From NCBI GenBank assembly GCA_943788695.1, contig CALSRG010000001.1, positions 62,001 through 126,000 of the forward strand: a stretch of DNA of 64,000 nt, read 5' to 3'. Below the pieces are notes generated by a model that had not been told where the DNA came from, made no database searches, and was given only the letters and a program-made list of their open reading frames with translations. The DNA comes from an uncultured Flavobacteriaceae bacterium. Lineage in GTDB: Bacteria > Bacteroidota > Bacteroidia > Flavobacteriales > Flavobacteriaceae. Position numbers and translations under genes: made by a program. Positions 40,023 through 49,883 of the stretch are shown here, one piece after another; the stretch's first letter is position 1, and the number at the start of each line of letters is the position of its first letter.

Positions 40023-40658
40023 ATGGGGATTAAATTACTGCTAGCCACTCAATTTCCAATCATTTCTTTAGGCTTCGACAAGTTACTTTCAGAAACAAAT
40101 GATATATCTATTGTCGGTCTAGCGCCCAATCAAACACAGTTGTTTGATTTAATCAAATCAACAACACCTGATGTATTGATTTTGGATTTAGAAATGGCCA
40201 ATATCAATAGTCTAAAAATGATTAAACGCATACAAAAGAGCCACAGACGTGTTAAAATACTGGCGCTATCCTCAAAACCAGAGGCGATTTATGCTCTGAA
40301 TATTATTAGAGCTGGGGCATCAGGTTTTATGAATAAATCAGCTGTTCCAAAAGTGATTCCTACTATCATAAGAAAAGTACATAATAATGAAATATATATC
40401 AGTGCTGCTTTGGCCAAATTCCTAACTTTTAATGATCAAGGGGAATTAAATTCTAACACCAAGATGCTCTCCAATCGAGAAATGGAAGTCATGCAATTTA
40501 TTTACCAAGGTATGACTAACAAGTCCATTGCGAACGCATTGGAGATCAATGATAAAACTGTTGGAACTTATAAAAGTCGATTGATGAAAAAATTGGGTGC
40601 CAACAATACAGTCGCACTAATTAAACTTGCCGAGGCTATGGGTATCAGCAACTCATAA
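40023..40658 (+). CDS. LuxR-type response regulator
   Basis: 211 residues from the ATG at 40023; the frame is open to 39990 but those codons overlap nadE. An N-terminal receiver domain with phospho-acceptor aspartate in DVLILDLEMANI (about residue 52), an R/S pattern ALSSKPEAI and the lysine in GFMNKSAVP; then a LuxR-type HTH (LSNREMEVMQFIYQGMTNKSI, residues 150-205). No sensor kinase lies next to it. It overlaps the 3' end of dnaG (convergent) by six bases. Confidence 0.9.
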   Translation: MGIKLLLATQFPIISLGFDKLLSETNDISIVGLAPNQTQLFDLIKSTTPDVLILDLEMANINSLKMIKRIQKSHRRVKILALSSKPEAIYALNIIRAGASGFMNKSAVPKVIPTIIRKVHNNEIYISAALAKFLTFNDQGELNSNTKMLSNREMEVMQFIYQGMTNKSIANALEINDKTVGTYKSRLMKKLGANNTVALIKLAEAMGISNS

Positions 40659-42614
40659 AACACGATTGAGTTTTCGGGACAATAGTCTTTTGAGATTCGA
40701 ATAATTCATAACATCTTCCAAAATATCTTTATGATCCTCATTTGAATCATTGGTTTTAGACTGAAACTCTGCCACCTTTAGGTCTATTAAAAAACAACGC
40801 AAGCTCAAGATGGTTTCATTGACTAATTGACCAATTTTACCGTCCTTTCCTGTTGGAAATATATTTTTTCGTTCCCAATCATGCAAATGATAACGCTCGT
40901 GATCCATCATTATACTCGTCATGATTTCAGCCATTTCCGTAGGCACCCTGCTGACCAATTGCTGTGGCAAATCAGTTGGATTTTGATTGAGCGCATCAAT
41001 GATGGTAAAATATAGGCCTTTAAACTGCTCATTTGTAAAAACCATTTCATCCTCCTGCAAATCAAGAAATATTTTTTCAAAGACCTTCGATTGCTGTTTT
41101 ACGGGTTCCAAAACAAGTTCCCCAAAATCTGATTCCTTTAGGATTAAGTCCTCAAATTCCGCCTCTTGATTCCCATAAAGTAATAACAACTCGATGATCT
41201 TACGTTCCAACTCAAATTGAATGTCAACCTTTGCTGCTTTGGGCTTGTGAGTAACCACTGCAAATGGTTTTTGAGGGTCTTTATAAGCCTCTTTGGCATC
41301 TTTGATTTGACGTTGAGTCAATTGAGCAAGAGTGCTAAACAGTACCGCTTCACCAATATCCATGATATGTGCGCATGACCGAATATAAACTTCGCGCTGA
41401 ATATCATTAGGAATTTTTGAAATACTGTTTACCATATCATTTATAGTGGCAGCTTTTTTAACTGGATCATTTTGCGCTTCAGCAACCAGCAAATTTGCTT
41501 TGTATGTGATGAAATCTTTGGCGTTTTCTTGAAGGTAGGTCTCGATCACTGCTTTAGGATGCTTTTTAGCAAAACTATCAGGATCTTCGCCATCTGGGAA
41601 ACTGCAAACTTTAACATTCATTCCTTGTTCTAAAATCAAATCAATGCCACGCATCGCTGCTCGGGCTCCCGCAGCATCACCATCGAATAAAACCGTTATA
41701 TTATTAGTTAATCTATTGATCAATCGAATTTGGTCTGGGGTCAATGCAGTACCAGATGAGGCCACAACGTTAGTGATACCGCGTTGGTGCATTTGAATGA
41801 CATCTGTATAACCTTCAACCAAATAACAATTGTCTTCCTTGGCAATTTGTTGCTTGGCAAAATAGATACCATACAGCACTTTACTTTTTGAGTAAACCGC
41901 ACTTTCTGGTGAATTAAGGTATTTTGCAGCACTTTTTGAATTGCCCAAAATACGTCCTCCAAAGCCTAAAACACGTCCCGACAAACTATGAATGGGAAAC
42001 ATTACCCTACCCTTAAAACGATCAAATTTTTTATCCTCTTTGATGATGGTTAAGCCCGTCTGTTCCAAAAATTCGAGCTTATAACCTTTGTCTAAAGCTT
42101 TGTCTGTAAAAGCCTGCCAAGTATCTGGCGAATAGCCTAACTGAAAGACTTTAATGGTTTCGGGTGTAAAGCCTCGTTCAATGAAATAACTCAAGGCTAT
42201 GGTGCGACCTTCTTCACTTTTATTTAATTTTTTTTCAAAATATTCTGCCGCAAAGGTATTGACCAAAAACATACTCTCGCGAACATCGACAGCTGCTTTC
42301 TCTTCATCCGTTTGCTCAGTCTCTTCTATTTCAATGTTGTATTTTTTAGCCAAATAGCGAATCGCTTCTGGATAGGTAAAGTGCTCGTGTTCCATCAAAA
42401 ATGACACCGCAGTACCACCTTTACCACTCGAAAAATCTTTCCAAATTTGCTTAACTGGTGATACCATAAAACTGGGTGAACGTTCGTCCGTAAATGGACT
42501 TAATCCTTTGAAATTACTCCCTGATTTTTTCAGTTGGACAAAATCACCAATAACCTCCTCTACACGTGAAGCTTCAAAAACGGCATCTATAGTTTGTCTT
42601 GAAATCAAGGTCAT
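40653..42614 (-). CDS. dnaG: DNA primase, zinc ligands absent
   Basis: 653 residues. N-terminal CHC2-like fold (KKSGSNFKGLSPFTDERSPSF, VSPVKQIWKDFSSGKGG, MEHEHFTYPEAIRYLAKKY) in which the expected C, H, C, C zinc ligands read S, T, D and S; so the module keeps its shape without the metal. The Toprim catalytic domain (LVEGYTDVIQMHQRG, DGDAAGARA, PDGEDPDSFAKKH) is complete, and a C-terminal helicase-binding region follows. Makes RNA primers at the fork. Loss of zinc ligands in DnaG of this phylum is, as I recall, normal. Confidence 0.94.
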   Translation of the reverse strand: MTLISRQTIDAVFEASRVEEVIGDFVQLKKSGSNFKGLSPFTDERSPSFMVSPVKQIWKDFSSGKGGTAVSFLMEHEHFTYPEAIRYLAKKYNIEIEETEQTDEEKAAVDVRESMFLVNTFAAEYFEKKLNKSEEGRTIALSYFIERGFTPETIKVFQLGYSPDTWQAFTDKALDKGYKLEFLEQTGLTIIKEDKKFDRFKGRVMFPIHSLSGRVLGFGGRILGNSKSAAKYLNSPESAVYSKSKVLYGIYFAKQQIAKEDNCYLVEGYTDVIQMHQRGITNVVASSGTALTPDQIRLINRLTNNITVLFDGDAAGARAAMRGIDLILEQGMNVKVCSFPDGEDPDSFAKKHPKAVIETYLQENAKDFITYKANLLVAEAQNDPVKKAATINDMVNSISKIPNDIQREVYIRSCAHIMDIGEAVLFSTLAQLTQRQIKDAKEAYKDPQKPFAVVTHKPKAAKVDIQFELERKIIELLLLYGNQEAEFEDLILKESDFGELVLEPVKQQSKVFEKIFLDLQEDEMVFTNEQFKGLYFTIIDALNQNPTDLPQQLVSRVPTEMAEIMTSIMMDHERYHLHDWERKNIFPTGKDGKIGQLVNETILSLRCFLIDLKVAEFQSKTNDSNEDHKDILEDVMNYSNLKRLLSRKLNRVL

Positions 42615-42722
42615 TTGAATAAGACTTTAAAAATAATACAATTTACCTGAAATGTTAAAATCATTCTGCAACTGTTTCAATTCTGATGTTTTTTGTAATT
42701 TCATAATCCAAATCTTCATGAT

Positions 42723-43604
42723 ATGCTTAAATACCTTCTACTATGTTGTTGCTTTTTTGCATCTTACATATTTGTCAACGGCCAATCGTATACAGATGAT
42801 GGAGGGGAATCACATCTTTTAGGCCCTATTGATATCAAACAAATTGAGGCACAATTACCATACAACCAGTGGTTTCATAATAATACTAAAAAGTTTCATT
42901 TGCCAAGTGGTCAATATGATGACGTAATATCCAAATTAAGAGCGTTTGAAGTGACCATTTATCTGGGTACTTGGTGCGTTGATAGTCAAGAATGGGTGCC
43001 TCAGTTCATCAAATTGTGGGATGAATTGGGATTAGACCGATCACAATTACAACTTATTGCACTGGATGGCCGTTCCGAACTTTACAAACAAGGACCCAAT
43101 AGTGAAGAAGAAGGGCAGAGAATTCATCGTGTACCAGTATTTCAATTTATGAAATATGGGCAAGAGGTTGGCCGAATTGTAGAAACACCAAAAAATGACT
43201 TACTGACTGATGTGGCTCAGGTTGCCTTTGGTTATCCTTCCATACCCAATTACCGCGCCGCCAACTATTTAATGGCTCAAATCGATGAACGAGGTACAGA
43301 AGACGTCATGACCAATCTTTACGCCCACTATCAAAAAATGATGCCTTGGATCACCAACATATACGAGTTAAATACCTTAGGCAATGTGTATTTAAGTGCT
43401 AATATGATTGACAAGGCTCTCATGGCTTTTTCCTTGAACGCCTCGTTTTTTCCTAATGAAGTCTTTACCAATCAAATGCTGGCCATAGCAGAAGAAAAGG
43501 CCAATAATCCTGATGCCGCCAAAAAAGCTTATCAAAAAATTCTAAAATTAGATCCCGAAAATGTCAGTGCCACAAACGCTTTGGAACGGCTTCAATCCAA
43601 CTAA
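42723..43604 (+). CDS. Secreted thioredoxin-fold protein with C-terminal TPR
   Basis: 293 residues. Signal peptide (YLLLCCCFFASYIFVNGQ), then a thioredoxin-like domain whose active site reads GTWCVDSQEW (CxxS, so one cysteine only) with cis-proline in HRVPVFQF, and C-terminal tetratricopeptide repeats (NTLGNVYLSANMIDKALMAF, DAAKKAYQKILKLDPENVSATN). A single-cysteine active site forms mixed disulfides or acts as a binding domain. Convergent with the polyprenyl synthase gene (three bases between stops). Confidence 0.75.
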   Translation: MLKYLLLCCCFFASYIFVNGQSYTDDGGESHLLGPIDIKQIEAQLPYNQWFHNNTKKFHLPSGQYDDVISKLRAFEVTIYLGTWCVDSQEWVPQFIKLWDELGLDRSQLQLIALDGRSELYKQGPNSEEEGQRIHRVPVFQFMKYGQEVGRIVETPKNDLLTDVAQVAFGYPSIPNYRAANYLMAQIDERGTEDVMTNLYAHYQKMMPWITNIYELNTLGNVYLSANMIDKALMAFSLNASFFPNEVFTNQMLAIAEEKANNPDAAKKAYQKILKLDPENVSATNALERLQSN

Positions 43605-43607
43605 AAC

Positions 43608-44585
43608 TTACTTCTTTCGCTCAATAACAAAAACCACCAATTGCTCTAAAGCTTTGCGATAAGAGGTGTCTGGATATAACTTGAGCAAGTCAAGTGCCTC
43701 ATCTTTTAACGCTAACATTTTTTGAGTAGCATAAGCCAAGCCGCCATGTTTTTGAACAAAATCAATAACTTCTTTGACTCTAGTTTTGTCACGATTGTGA
43801 TTTTTAATTGAATTGATCATCCAATCTCGATCCGATTTCCTGCAATTGTTTAAGGTGTAGATAAATGGCAGGGTCATTTTACGTTCTTTAATGTCAATGC
43901 CTACTGGCTTTCCAATGGGACCGTCGGTATAATCGAACAAATCATCTTTGATTTGAAACGCCATGCCGATGAGTTCTCCAAAGCGTCTCATTCGTTCTAC
44001 TTCGTCGGAATTGGAAGCAACTGATGCTGCCCCCAAACTACAACATGCTGCAATTAATGTTGCTGTTTTTTGTCTGATAATTTCAAAATAGACCTCTTCT
44101 GTGATATCTAGTGTTCGGGCTTTTTCAATTTGCAGTAACTCACCTTCACTCATTTCTCGAACAGCTATTGAAATAATTTTAAGTAAATCAAAATCATCAT
44201 GATCAATACAAAGCAACAATCCTTTAGATAAGAGGTAATCTCCAACTAAAACAGCAATCTTATTTTTCCAAAGGGAGTTAACCGAAAAAAAACCTCGTCT
44301 ACGGTTGCTATCGTCAACCACATCATCATGAACTAAGGTTGCTGTGTGGATCAGTTCAATAACAGAGGCACCTCGATAAGTACGTTCGTTTACTTTTCCA
44401 CCACCGAGCATTTTAGCTGAGAGAAAAACAAACATAGGTCGCATTTGTTTCCCTTTTCGATTAACAACATAATAGGTGATGCGATTGAGTAGTGCTACTT
44501 TACTGGACATGGCCGCTCTGAACTTCTCTTCGAATCGAGCCATTTCCAATGCAATAGGATCTTTGATTTGTTCAACGATTTTCAA
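43608..44585 (-). CDS. Polyprenyl diphosphate synthase (octaprenyl type)
   Basis: 325 residues, TTG start at 44585 (the following residues MKIVEQIKDPIALEM match family N-termini). First aspartate-rich motif LVHDDVVDDSNRRRG and second FQIKDDLFDY, both as in long-chain trans-prenyl synthases; the side chains before the first motif (large residues lacking) favour chain lengths for menaquinone. Makes the quinone side chain. Last in the minus-strand run that includes rlmN, about 65 bases after rlmN begins. Confidence 0.92.
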   Translation of the reverse strand: MKIVEQIKDPIALEMARFEEKFRAAMSSKVALLNRITYYVVNRKGKQMRPMFVFLSAKMLGGGKVNERTYRGASVIELIHTATLVHDDVVDDSNRRRGFFSVNSLWKNKIAVLVGDYLLSKGLLLCIDHDDFDLLKIISIAVREMSEGELLQIEKARTLDITEEVYFEIIRQKTATLIAACCSLGAASVASNSDEVERMRRFGELIGMAFQIKDDLFDYTDGPIGKPVGIDIKERKMTLPFIYTLNNCRKSDRDWMINSIKNHNRDKTRVKEVIDFVQKHGGLAYATQKMLALKDEALDLLKLYPDTSYRKALEQLVVFVIERKK

Positions 44586-44651
44586 GGCAGAGGGTCATTA
44601 TAGATGGTCAAAGGTAATAAAAGCCTCCAAAAGAACTAGAGTTCAGCGATA

Positions 44652-45695
44652 TTAAGATTTATTAGCCAGTTGGCCGCATGCTGCATCAATGTCGTCGCCA
44701 CGTGATCTTCGCACCGTTACAGATATCCTGTTTTTTTCGAGGACATCAATATAGGCCTTTACAGCCGCCCATCCCGCCTGAACAAAATACTCTTCATCAA
44801 TGGCATTATAGGTTATAATATTAACCTTACAGGGTATTTGCTTTGCAAAATTCACAAGTGCTTGACGGTCTACTTCACGGTCGTTAATCCCTTTCCATAT
44901 AAGATACTCAAGGGTGATCATCCGACCTGTTTTCTCGTACCAATATTGTAGCGACTCAAGGAGTTCATCTAACGGGAAATTACCACAAAAAGGCATGATC
45001 GACTCTCGTACCTCTTGAATGGCAGAGTGCAAGGACAAAGCAAGGTTAAATTTTACTTCATCGTCAGCCATTTTTCTGATCATCTTTGGAATTCCAGATG
45101 TTGACAAAGTGATGCGTCGCGGCGACATCTGTAGGCCCTTTTCTCCCGTAATTTTATCTATAGCGGCGATAACATTTTTGTAATTCATTAATGGCTCTCC
45201 CATGCCCATAAAAACGATATTCGATAATTTACGACCATAATATTCTTGACTTTGTTGGTCAATAGCAACCACTTGATCAAAAATTTCATCTGGATTCAAA
45301 TTACGCATCCGCTTGAGTTTGGCAGTTGCACAAAATTCACAATTCAGGCTACATCCAACCTGACTAGAGACGCAGGCTGTAGTTCTTTTTGGGGTCGGAA
45401 TAAGAACCGATTCCACAATCAAATCGTCATGCAAAGTCACGGCATTTTTAATAGTACCATCTTTACTTCTTTGCATACGGTTGATTGCAATATGATTGAT
45501 GGAAAAATGTTGATCGAGCAACTGTCTTAGAGACAGTGATAAATTAGTCATATCGTCAAAGTGATGAGCGCCCTTTTGCCACAGCCACTCAAAGACCTGG
45601 TCACCTCTAAAAGGTTTTTCACCATTTTCGACAAAAAAGGCTCGCAATGCTTGCTGATCTATAGATCTGATATCTTTCTTTGGGCTTATCGGCAT
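44652..45695 (-). CDS. rlmN: Dual-specificity 23S rRNA/tRNA A-methyltransferase RlmN
   Basis: 347 residues with radical-SAM site CSLNCEFCATAKLKR (C-x3-C-x2-C) and the two further catalytic cysteines (the VSSQVGC and RRSRGDDIDAACGQL ends). Methylates C2 of A2503 in 23S rRNA and A37 of some tRNAs. Its ATG is just beyond the terminator of queA, so it may have its own promoter. Confidence 0.96.
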   Translation of the reverse strand: MPISPKKDIRSIDQQALRAFFVENGEKPFRGDQVFEWLWQKGAHHFDDMTNLSLSLRQLLDQHFSINHIAINRMQRSKDGTIKNAVTLHDDLIVESVLIPTPKRTTACVSSQVGCSLNCEFCATAKLKRMRNLNPDEIFDQVVAIDQQSQEYYGRKLSNIVFMGMGEPLMNYKNVIAAIDKITGEKGLQMSPRRITLSTSGIPKMIRKMADDEVKFNLALSLHSAIQEVRESIMPFCGNFPLDELLESLQYWYEKTGRMITLEYLIWKGINDREVDRQALVNFAKQIPCKVNIITYNAIDEEYFVQAGWAAVKAYIDVLEKNRISVTVRRSRGDDIDAACGQLANKS

Positions 45696-45700
45696 GGCAT

Positions 45701-45723
45701 AAAAAAGCCTCGCAATGCGAGGC
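45701..45723 (-). terminator. Intrinsic terminator between queA and rlmN
   Basis: On the minus strand GCCTCG/CGAGGC (six pairs, five-base loop CATTG) is followed by a T-run. It comes seven bases after the queA stop (45730) and just before the rlmN start at 45695, ending the long aromatic/queA unit. Confidence 0.85.
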
Positions 45724-45729
45724 CTTGAA

Positions 45730-46779
45730 TTAAATGATTAGCATGGCATCACCGTAGGAGTAGAATTTATATTTCTCCTTAACGGCTTCTTTATAGGCTC
45801 TTTTGATAAAATCATGCCCGGCAAATGCTGAGGCCATCATGATTAGTGTTGATTTTGGCATATGGAAATTCGTAATCATTGAATTTGCAATACTAAAATC
45901 GTATGGTGGAAAAATAAATTTATTAGTCCAACCGGCATATTCGTTTAACAATCCTTGGGATGAGACTGAGCTTTCGACAGCTCTCATGGCAGTAGTTCCA
46001 ACGGCACAAATACGACGCTTTTTTGAAATAGCTGTGTTTACAATTTCAGTGGCCTGTGTATCAACTATGATTTCTTCGCTATCCATTTTATGCTTCGACA
46101 AATCTTCGACCTCAACCGGATTAAATGTCCCTAGGCCAACATGTAAAGTGATTTCAGCAAAGTTAATTCCCTTAATTTCAAGACGTTTCAAAAGATGTTT
46201 AGAAAAATGCAACCCCGCTGTTGGTGCGGCCACAGCGCCTTCATGTTTTGCATAGATGGTTTGATACCGTTCTTCATCATCCTTATTTACCTCGCGTTTG
46301 ATGTATTTTGGAAGTGGCGTCTCTCCAAGCTCAGAAAGTTTTTTCCGAAATTCGTGATAATAATCATCATACAAAAAACGTAAAGTTCTACCTCTAGAGG
46401 TGGTATTGTCAATAACCTCAGCTACTAAGGACTCGTCATCGCCAAAGTAGAGTTTATTGCCTATTCTAATTTTTCGCGCAGGATCAACGAGCACATCCCA
46501 CAAACGCTGTTCTTTATTGAGTTCTCGAAGCAAAAATACTTCAATTTTAGCACCTGTTTTCTCTTTGTTCCCATGAAGACGGGCAGGAAAAACTTTGGTG
46601 TTATTAAGAATCATCACATCGTCATCTTCAAAATAATCGATCAGATCTTTAAATTGTTTATGTTCAATGGTTTGATCTTTTCTATTGAGAACCATAAGGC
46701 GCGATTCGTCTCTGTTTTCTGCTGGATGTTCGGCCAATAAATCTTCTGGAAGATCAAAATTAAAGTGAGATAATTTCAT
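45730..46779 (-). CDS. queA: S-adenosylmethionine:tRNA ribosyltransferase-isomerase
   Basis: 349 residues of the QueA fold: conserved [42 protein letters not shown] and [10 protein letters not shown] motifs. Adds the epoxycyclopentanediol ring to preQ1-modified tRNA on the way to queuosine. 68 bases separate it from aroA upstream. Confidence 0.96.
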   Translation of the reverse strand: MKLSHFNFDLPEDLLAEHPAENRDESRLMVLNRKDQTIEHKQFKDLIDYFEDDDVMILNNTKVFPARLHGNKEKTGAKIEVFLLRELNKEQRLWDVLVDPARKIRIGNKLYFGDDESLVAEVIDNTTSRGRTLRFLYDDYYHEFRKKLSELGETPLPKYIKREVNKDDEERYQTIYAKHEGAVAAPTAGLHFSKHLLKRLEIKGINFAEITLHVGLGTFNPVEVEDLSKHKMDSEEIIVDTQATEIVNTAISKKRRICAVGTTAMRAVESSVSSQGLLNEYAGWTNKFIFPPYDFSIANSMITNFHMPKSTLIMMASAFAGHDFIKRAYKEAVKEKYKFYSYGDAMLII

Positions 46780-46847
46780 AGAATTTGATTAAAGAACGGC
46801 AAATATACAATTTGACAAGGGGGCATGTCAAGGAAACAAGCATATAT

Positions 46848-48083
46848 TTAAAAAACCTCCCATTTTAAGCCGATACGTTGAAAGTCTTGCCAGAAATTTG
46901 GATATGATTTTTGGACCACCATTGCATCGTGAATGATTAATGCACATTTCATACTTAGAGGCGCAAAAGCCATCGCCATACGATGATCCTCATAAGTATT
47001 GATAGAAACCTCTGATGGCAATTCATCGATAAAAGTCAAATGAAATGAGTCTTTCGAAACTTCAACCCTTCCATTACATTTTTCAATTTCATTTTTCAAA
47101 GCAACCAATCGATCAGTCTCCTTAATTTTCAACGTATGTAATCCCGTCAGGTAACATTGCACACCCAACCCGAGACAAGTAACTGCTATCGTTTGAGCCA
47201 AATCGGGTGTTTGATTTAAATTCAGTTCTAGCTTTATTGGATAGACCTGATTTGTCTTTTCGATAATTAAAATACCGTTGTGATATCTTGTAGATACTCC
47301 AAAATTCTTGTATATCTCAGCAACTTGTGCGTCACCTTGTAAACTATTGGGTGTAAAATTTGATAATGAAATGATCGTATTTATTGGACTGAGCGCCACA
47401 GCGCTATAAAAGTAAGAGGCAGAGGACCAATCTGAACAAATGGTAAATTTATTGGTGGTTAATGCGCCAGAAAAAGACTCAATTTTAACATTCAAGTCGT
47501 TGAACACACAATTTACGCCAATCGATTTCAATAGAGCTAAAGACATCTCTATATAAGGTGCCGAAGTGGGTTTCTTTTTAAAATGAATGTCGAGGCCTTT
47601 TTGAAAAGTCGGTGCCATCAAAAGTAAGGCCGATATATATTGGCTGCTCACTGAAGGGTCTAATGATACTCTACCTCCCATCAGTTGTTTACCTCTTATT
47701 TTGAGTGGGGGGAAACCATCCTCTTCGGTGTAATCGATTTGCGCTCCAAGTTCTTTAAGAGCTTCAACCAATATGCCGATCGGTCGTTCTTGCATTCGTC
47801 CTGATCCTGTCAATATTATGTTACATCCATCTTTTGCAGCAAAAAAGGCCGTCAAAAAACGCATGGCCGTCCCTGCATGATGGATATCGATGATGCCATC
47901 AAATGGCACGAACAAAGCTTGTTGTAATTTTATCGTATCAACTGCTGTTGAAATATTTTCTATTTCAATCGAAGGGAATAATGCTTTTAAGATCAAAAGG
48001 CGGTTAGACTCACTCTTTGATCCCGGTACATGTATGGGTTGTTTGTTTGACTGAATATTAAAATCAGCTAAGCGTATGATCAT
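46848..48083 (-). CDS. aroA: EPSP synthase (3-phosphoshikimate 1-carboxyvinyltransferase)
   Basis: 411 residues, near usual length. Conserved PGSKSESNRLLIL, HAGTAMRFLTAFFA, LTGSGRMQERPIG, and C-terminal KIKETDRLVALKNEI and YEDHRMAMAFAPL. Sixth step of the shikimate pathway; belongs to the same gene run as pheA and DAHP synthase, so all are likely under the attenuator in front of pheA. Confidence 0.95.
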   Translation of the reverse strand: MIIRLADFNIQSNKQPIHVPGSKSESNRLLILKALFPSIEIENISTAVDTIKLQQALFVPFDGIIDIHHAGTAMRFLTAFFAAKDGCNIILTGSGRMQERPIGILVEALKELGAQIDYTEEDGFPPLKIRGKQLMGGRVSLDPSVSSQYISALLLMAPTFQKGLDIHFKKKPTSAPYIEMSLALLKSIGVNCVFNDLNVKIESFSGALTTNKFTICSDWSSASYFYSAVALSPINTIISLSNFTPNSLQGDAQVAEIYKNFGVSTRYHNGILIIEKTNQVYPIKLELNLNQTPDLAQTIAVTCLGLGVQCYLTGLHTLKIKETDRLVALKNEIEKCNGRVEVSKDSFHLTFIDELPSEVSINTYEDHRMAMAFAPLSMKCALIIHDAMVVQKSYPNFWQDFQRIGLKWEVF

Positions 48084-48100
48084 GATTTACAAATCTGAGA

Positions 48101-48430
48101 TTATTTCAATTTTTCATTTTTGTGATGACGGTCGTGATCGCGTTTTGACTTCAAATCTAATTTTTTGTCGAAGGCTGATTGAAGGTCGATTCCTGTTTGG
48201 TTAGCGAGACACAAAACAACAAAAATTACATCAGCCAATTCTTCTCCCAAATCTTTGGATTTGTCACTTTCCTTTTCGCTTTGTTCTCCAAAGCGTCGGG
48301 CAATAATTCGAGCAACCTCTCCAACCTCTTCAGTCAGTTGTGCCATATTAGTGAGAGGATCGAAATACCTTACTCCATGTTCCTTTATCCACGAATCTAC
48401 AGCTTTTTGAGCCTCATTAATTTTATTCAT
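48101..48430 (-). CDS. MazG-like nucleotide pyrophosphohydrolase
   Basis: 109 residues. All-alpha NTP pyrophosphatase fold: metal ligands EEVGEVARII (E-E-x-x-E) and GEELADVIFVVLCLANQ (E-x-x-D). Short single-domain form, so not full MazG; likely cleans non-canonical dNTPs. Between dtd and aroA, four bases after dtd. Confidence 0.88.
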   Translation of the reverse strand: MNKINEAQKAVDSWIKEHGVRYFDPLTNMAQLTEEVGEVARIIARRFGEQSEKESDKSKDLGEELADVIFVVLCLANQTGIDLQSAFDKKLDLKSKRDHDRHHKNEKLK

Positions 48431-48433
48431 AAT

Positions 48434-48886
48434 CTATATTTTCGAGTGTGAATCAAATATAATTGTAACTGGTCCGGCATTGTTCAAACTCACGTCCATC
48501 ATAGCACCAAATGATCCTGTTTGAACCTCTTGAGCCATATTATCATTAAATTTTCGAATACAATATTCATACATTTCTTGTGCTTTTGTAGGATTTGCAG
48601 CTTTAATAAAACTTGGGCGATTGCCCTTTTGAATATTTGCAAAAAGGGTAAACTGACTTACAATTAAAGCCTCTCCATTTATATCGATTAGTGAAAGATT
48701 CATTTTTTTATTTTGGTCAGGAAAAATGCGACAATTCAATACTTTTTGAACCATCCAATTGGCATCTGTTTCAGTGTCATTTTCGGCGACTCCCAATAGC
48801 ACTAAAAGCCCCTTTTGAATTTCTCCAATGATACCACCTTCAGTCGATACTTGTGCGCGAGACACCCTCTGTACAACTGCTCTCAT
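48434..48886 (-). CDS. dtd: D-aminoacyl-tRNA deacylase
   Basis: 150 residues from the ATG at 48886, where the family's N-terminus MRAVVQRVSRAQV begins; the frame is open to 48952 but overlaps rsgA. Catalytic SQFTLFA and the GxP-like cross-subunit GPVTIIFDSH are present. Frees tRNA charged with D-amino acids or glycine. 19 bases after rsgA. Confidence 0.95.
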   Translation of the reverse strand: MRAVVQRVSRAQVSTEGGIIGEIQKGLLVLLGVAENDTETDANWMVQKVLNCRIFPDQNKKMNLSLIDINGEALIVSQFTLFANIQKGNRPSFIKAANPTKAQEMYEYCIRKFNDNMAQEVQTGSFGAMMDVSLNNAGPVTIIFDSHSKI

Positions 48887-48905
48887 CCTAATTCTGGTAT
48901 AAAAA

Positions 48906-49853
48906 TTAACTTGGCCATATATCGTTTCGGTAATTACTCTGATCTCGTTCAAGAATTTGCAAATAACTATGATATCTCGATTCTACAATATCAGCATTTT
49001 GAACCGCTTTTTTAATGGCGCAATGAGGTTCGTCCTTATGTAGGCAATTGTTGAATTTACATTGCGATTTAAGAGCCTGCATTTCTGGAAAATAATCACT
49101 GATTTCATCAGGTTCCATATCTACAATTCCAAATCCACGAATACCAGGGGTGTCAATAATTTGAGCGTCAAATTCGAGATCAAACATTTCGGCAAAAGTC
49201 GTTGTGTGTTGCCCTTGCTGATGTTGTTCAGAAATGACTGCTGTTCTGAGGTTCAGATTAGGATCAATAACATTCACTAAGGTAGATTTGCCAACACCTG
49301 AATGACCTGAAAACATACTTACCTTTCCTATCATTAAGGTTTTGACCTTGTCAATATTTATACTATTCTTTGCGGATACATCTAGACATTGATAGCCAAT
49401 ATTTTCGTAACACATTTTAAGTTTATCAGCCTCCAATTGAGCTTGCTTATCGTAGGAATCGATTTTATTAAATAATAATATCGCTTCTATATGATAGGCC
49501 TCTGCAGTTACTAAAAATCGGTCAATAAAACTGGTCATGGTTACCGGGTTATTAATCGTAATGATCAATATGGCCTGATCAATATTACTTGCAATGATGT
49601 GTGTTTGTTTAGAAAGGTTTACTGATTTCCTAACGATATAATTCTGTCGATCGTGAATGAGACTTATGACACCAGTCATTTCATCGTTTTTCATTTCAAG
49701 TTCAAAATCAACCAGGTCACCAACAGCTATGGGATTAGTGCTTTTAAAATTAGCCAATCTCAAACGACCTTTTGCTCTACATTTATAAAAGACACCTGTC
49801 GGCGCTTTTACAACATACCAACTCCCCGTAGATTTATATACTGTTCCTATCAT
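48906..49853 (-). CDS. rsgA: Ribosome small subunit GTPase RsgA
   Basis: 315 residues from the ATG at 49853 (a TTG just before it opens the frame further but ATG fits the family). OB-fold N-terminus, then circularly permuted GTPase with NKID (G4) before GHSGVGKST (G1) and DTPGIRGFG (G3), and a C-terminal zinc knuckle (CKFNNCLHKDEPHCAI). Assists late 30S maturation. Follows DAHPS by about 30 bases. Confidence 0.95.
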   Translation of the reverse strand: MIGTVYKSTGSWYVVKAPTGVFYKCRAKGRLRLANFKSTNPIAVGDLVDFELEMKNDEMTGVISLIHDRQNYIVRKSVNLSKQTHIIASNIDQAILIITINNPVTMTSFIDRFLVTAEAYHIEAILLFNKIDSYDKQAQLEADKLKMCYENIGYQCLDVSAKNSINIDKVKTLMIGKVSMFSGHSGVGKSTLVNVIDPNLNLRTAVISEQHQQGQHTTTFAEMFDLEFDAQIIDTPGIRGFGIVDMEPDEISDYFPEMQALKSQCKFNNCLHKDEPHCAIKKAVQNADIVESRYHSYLQILERDQSNYRNDIWPS

Positions 49854-49883
49854 CAATTCACAAAGATAGTACTCATTTTTGGT

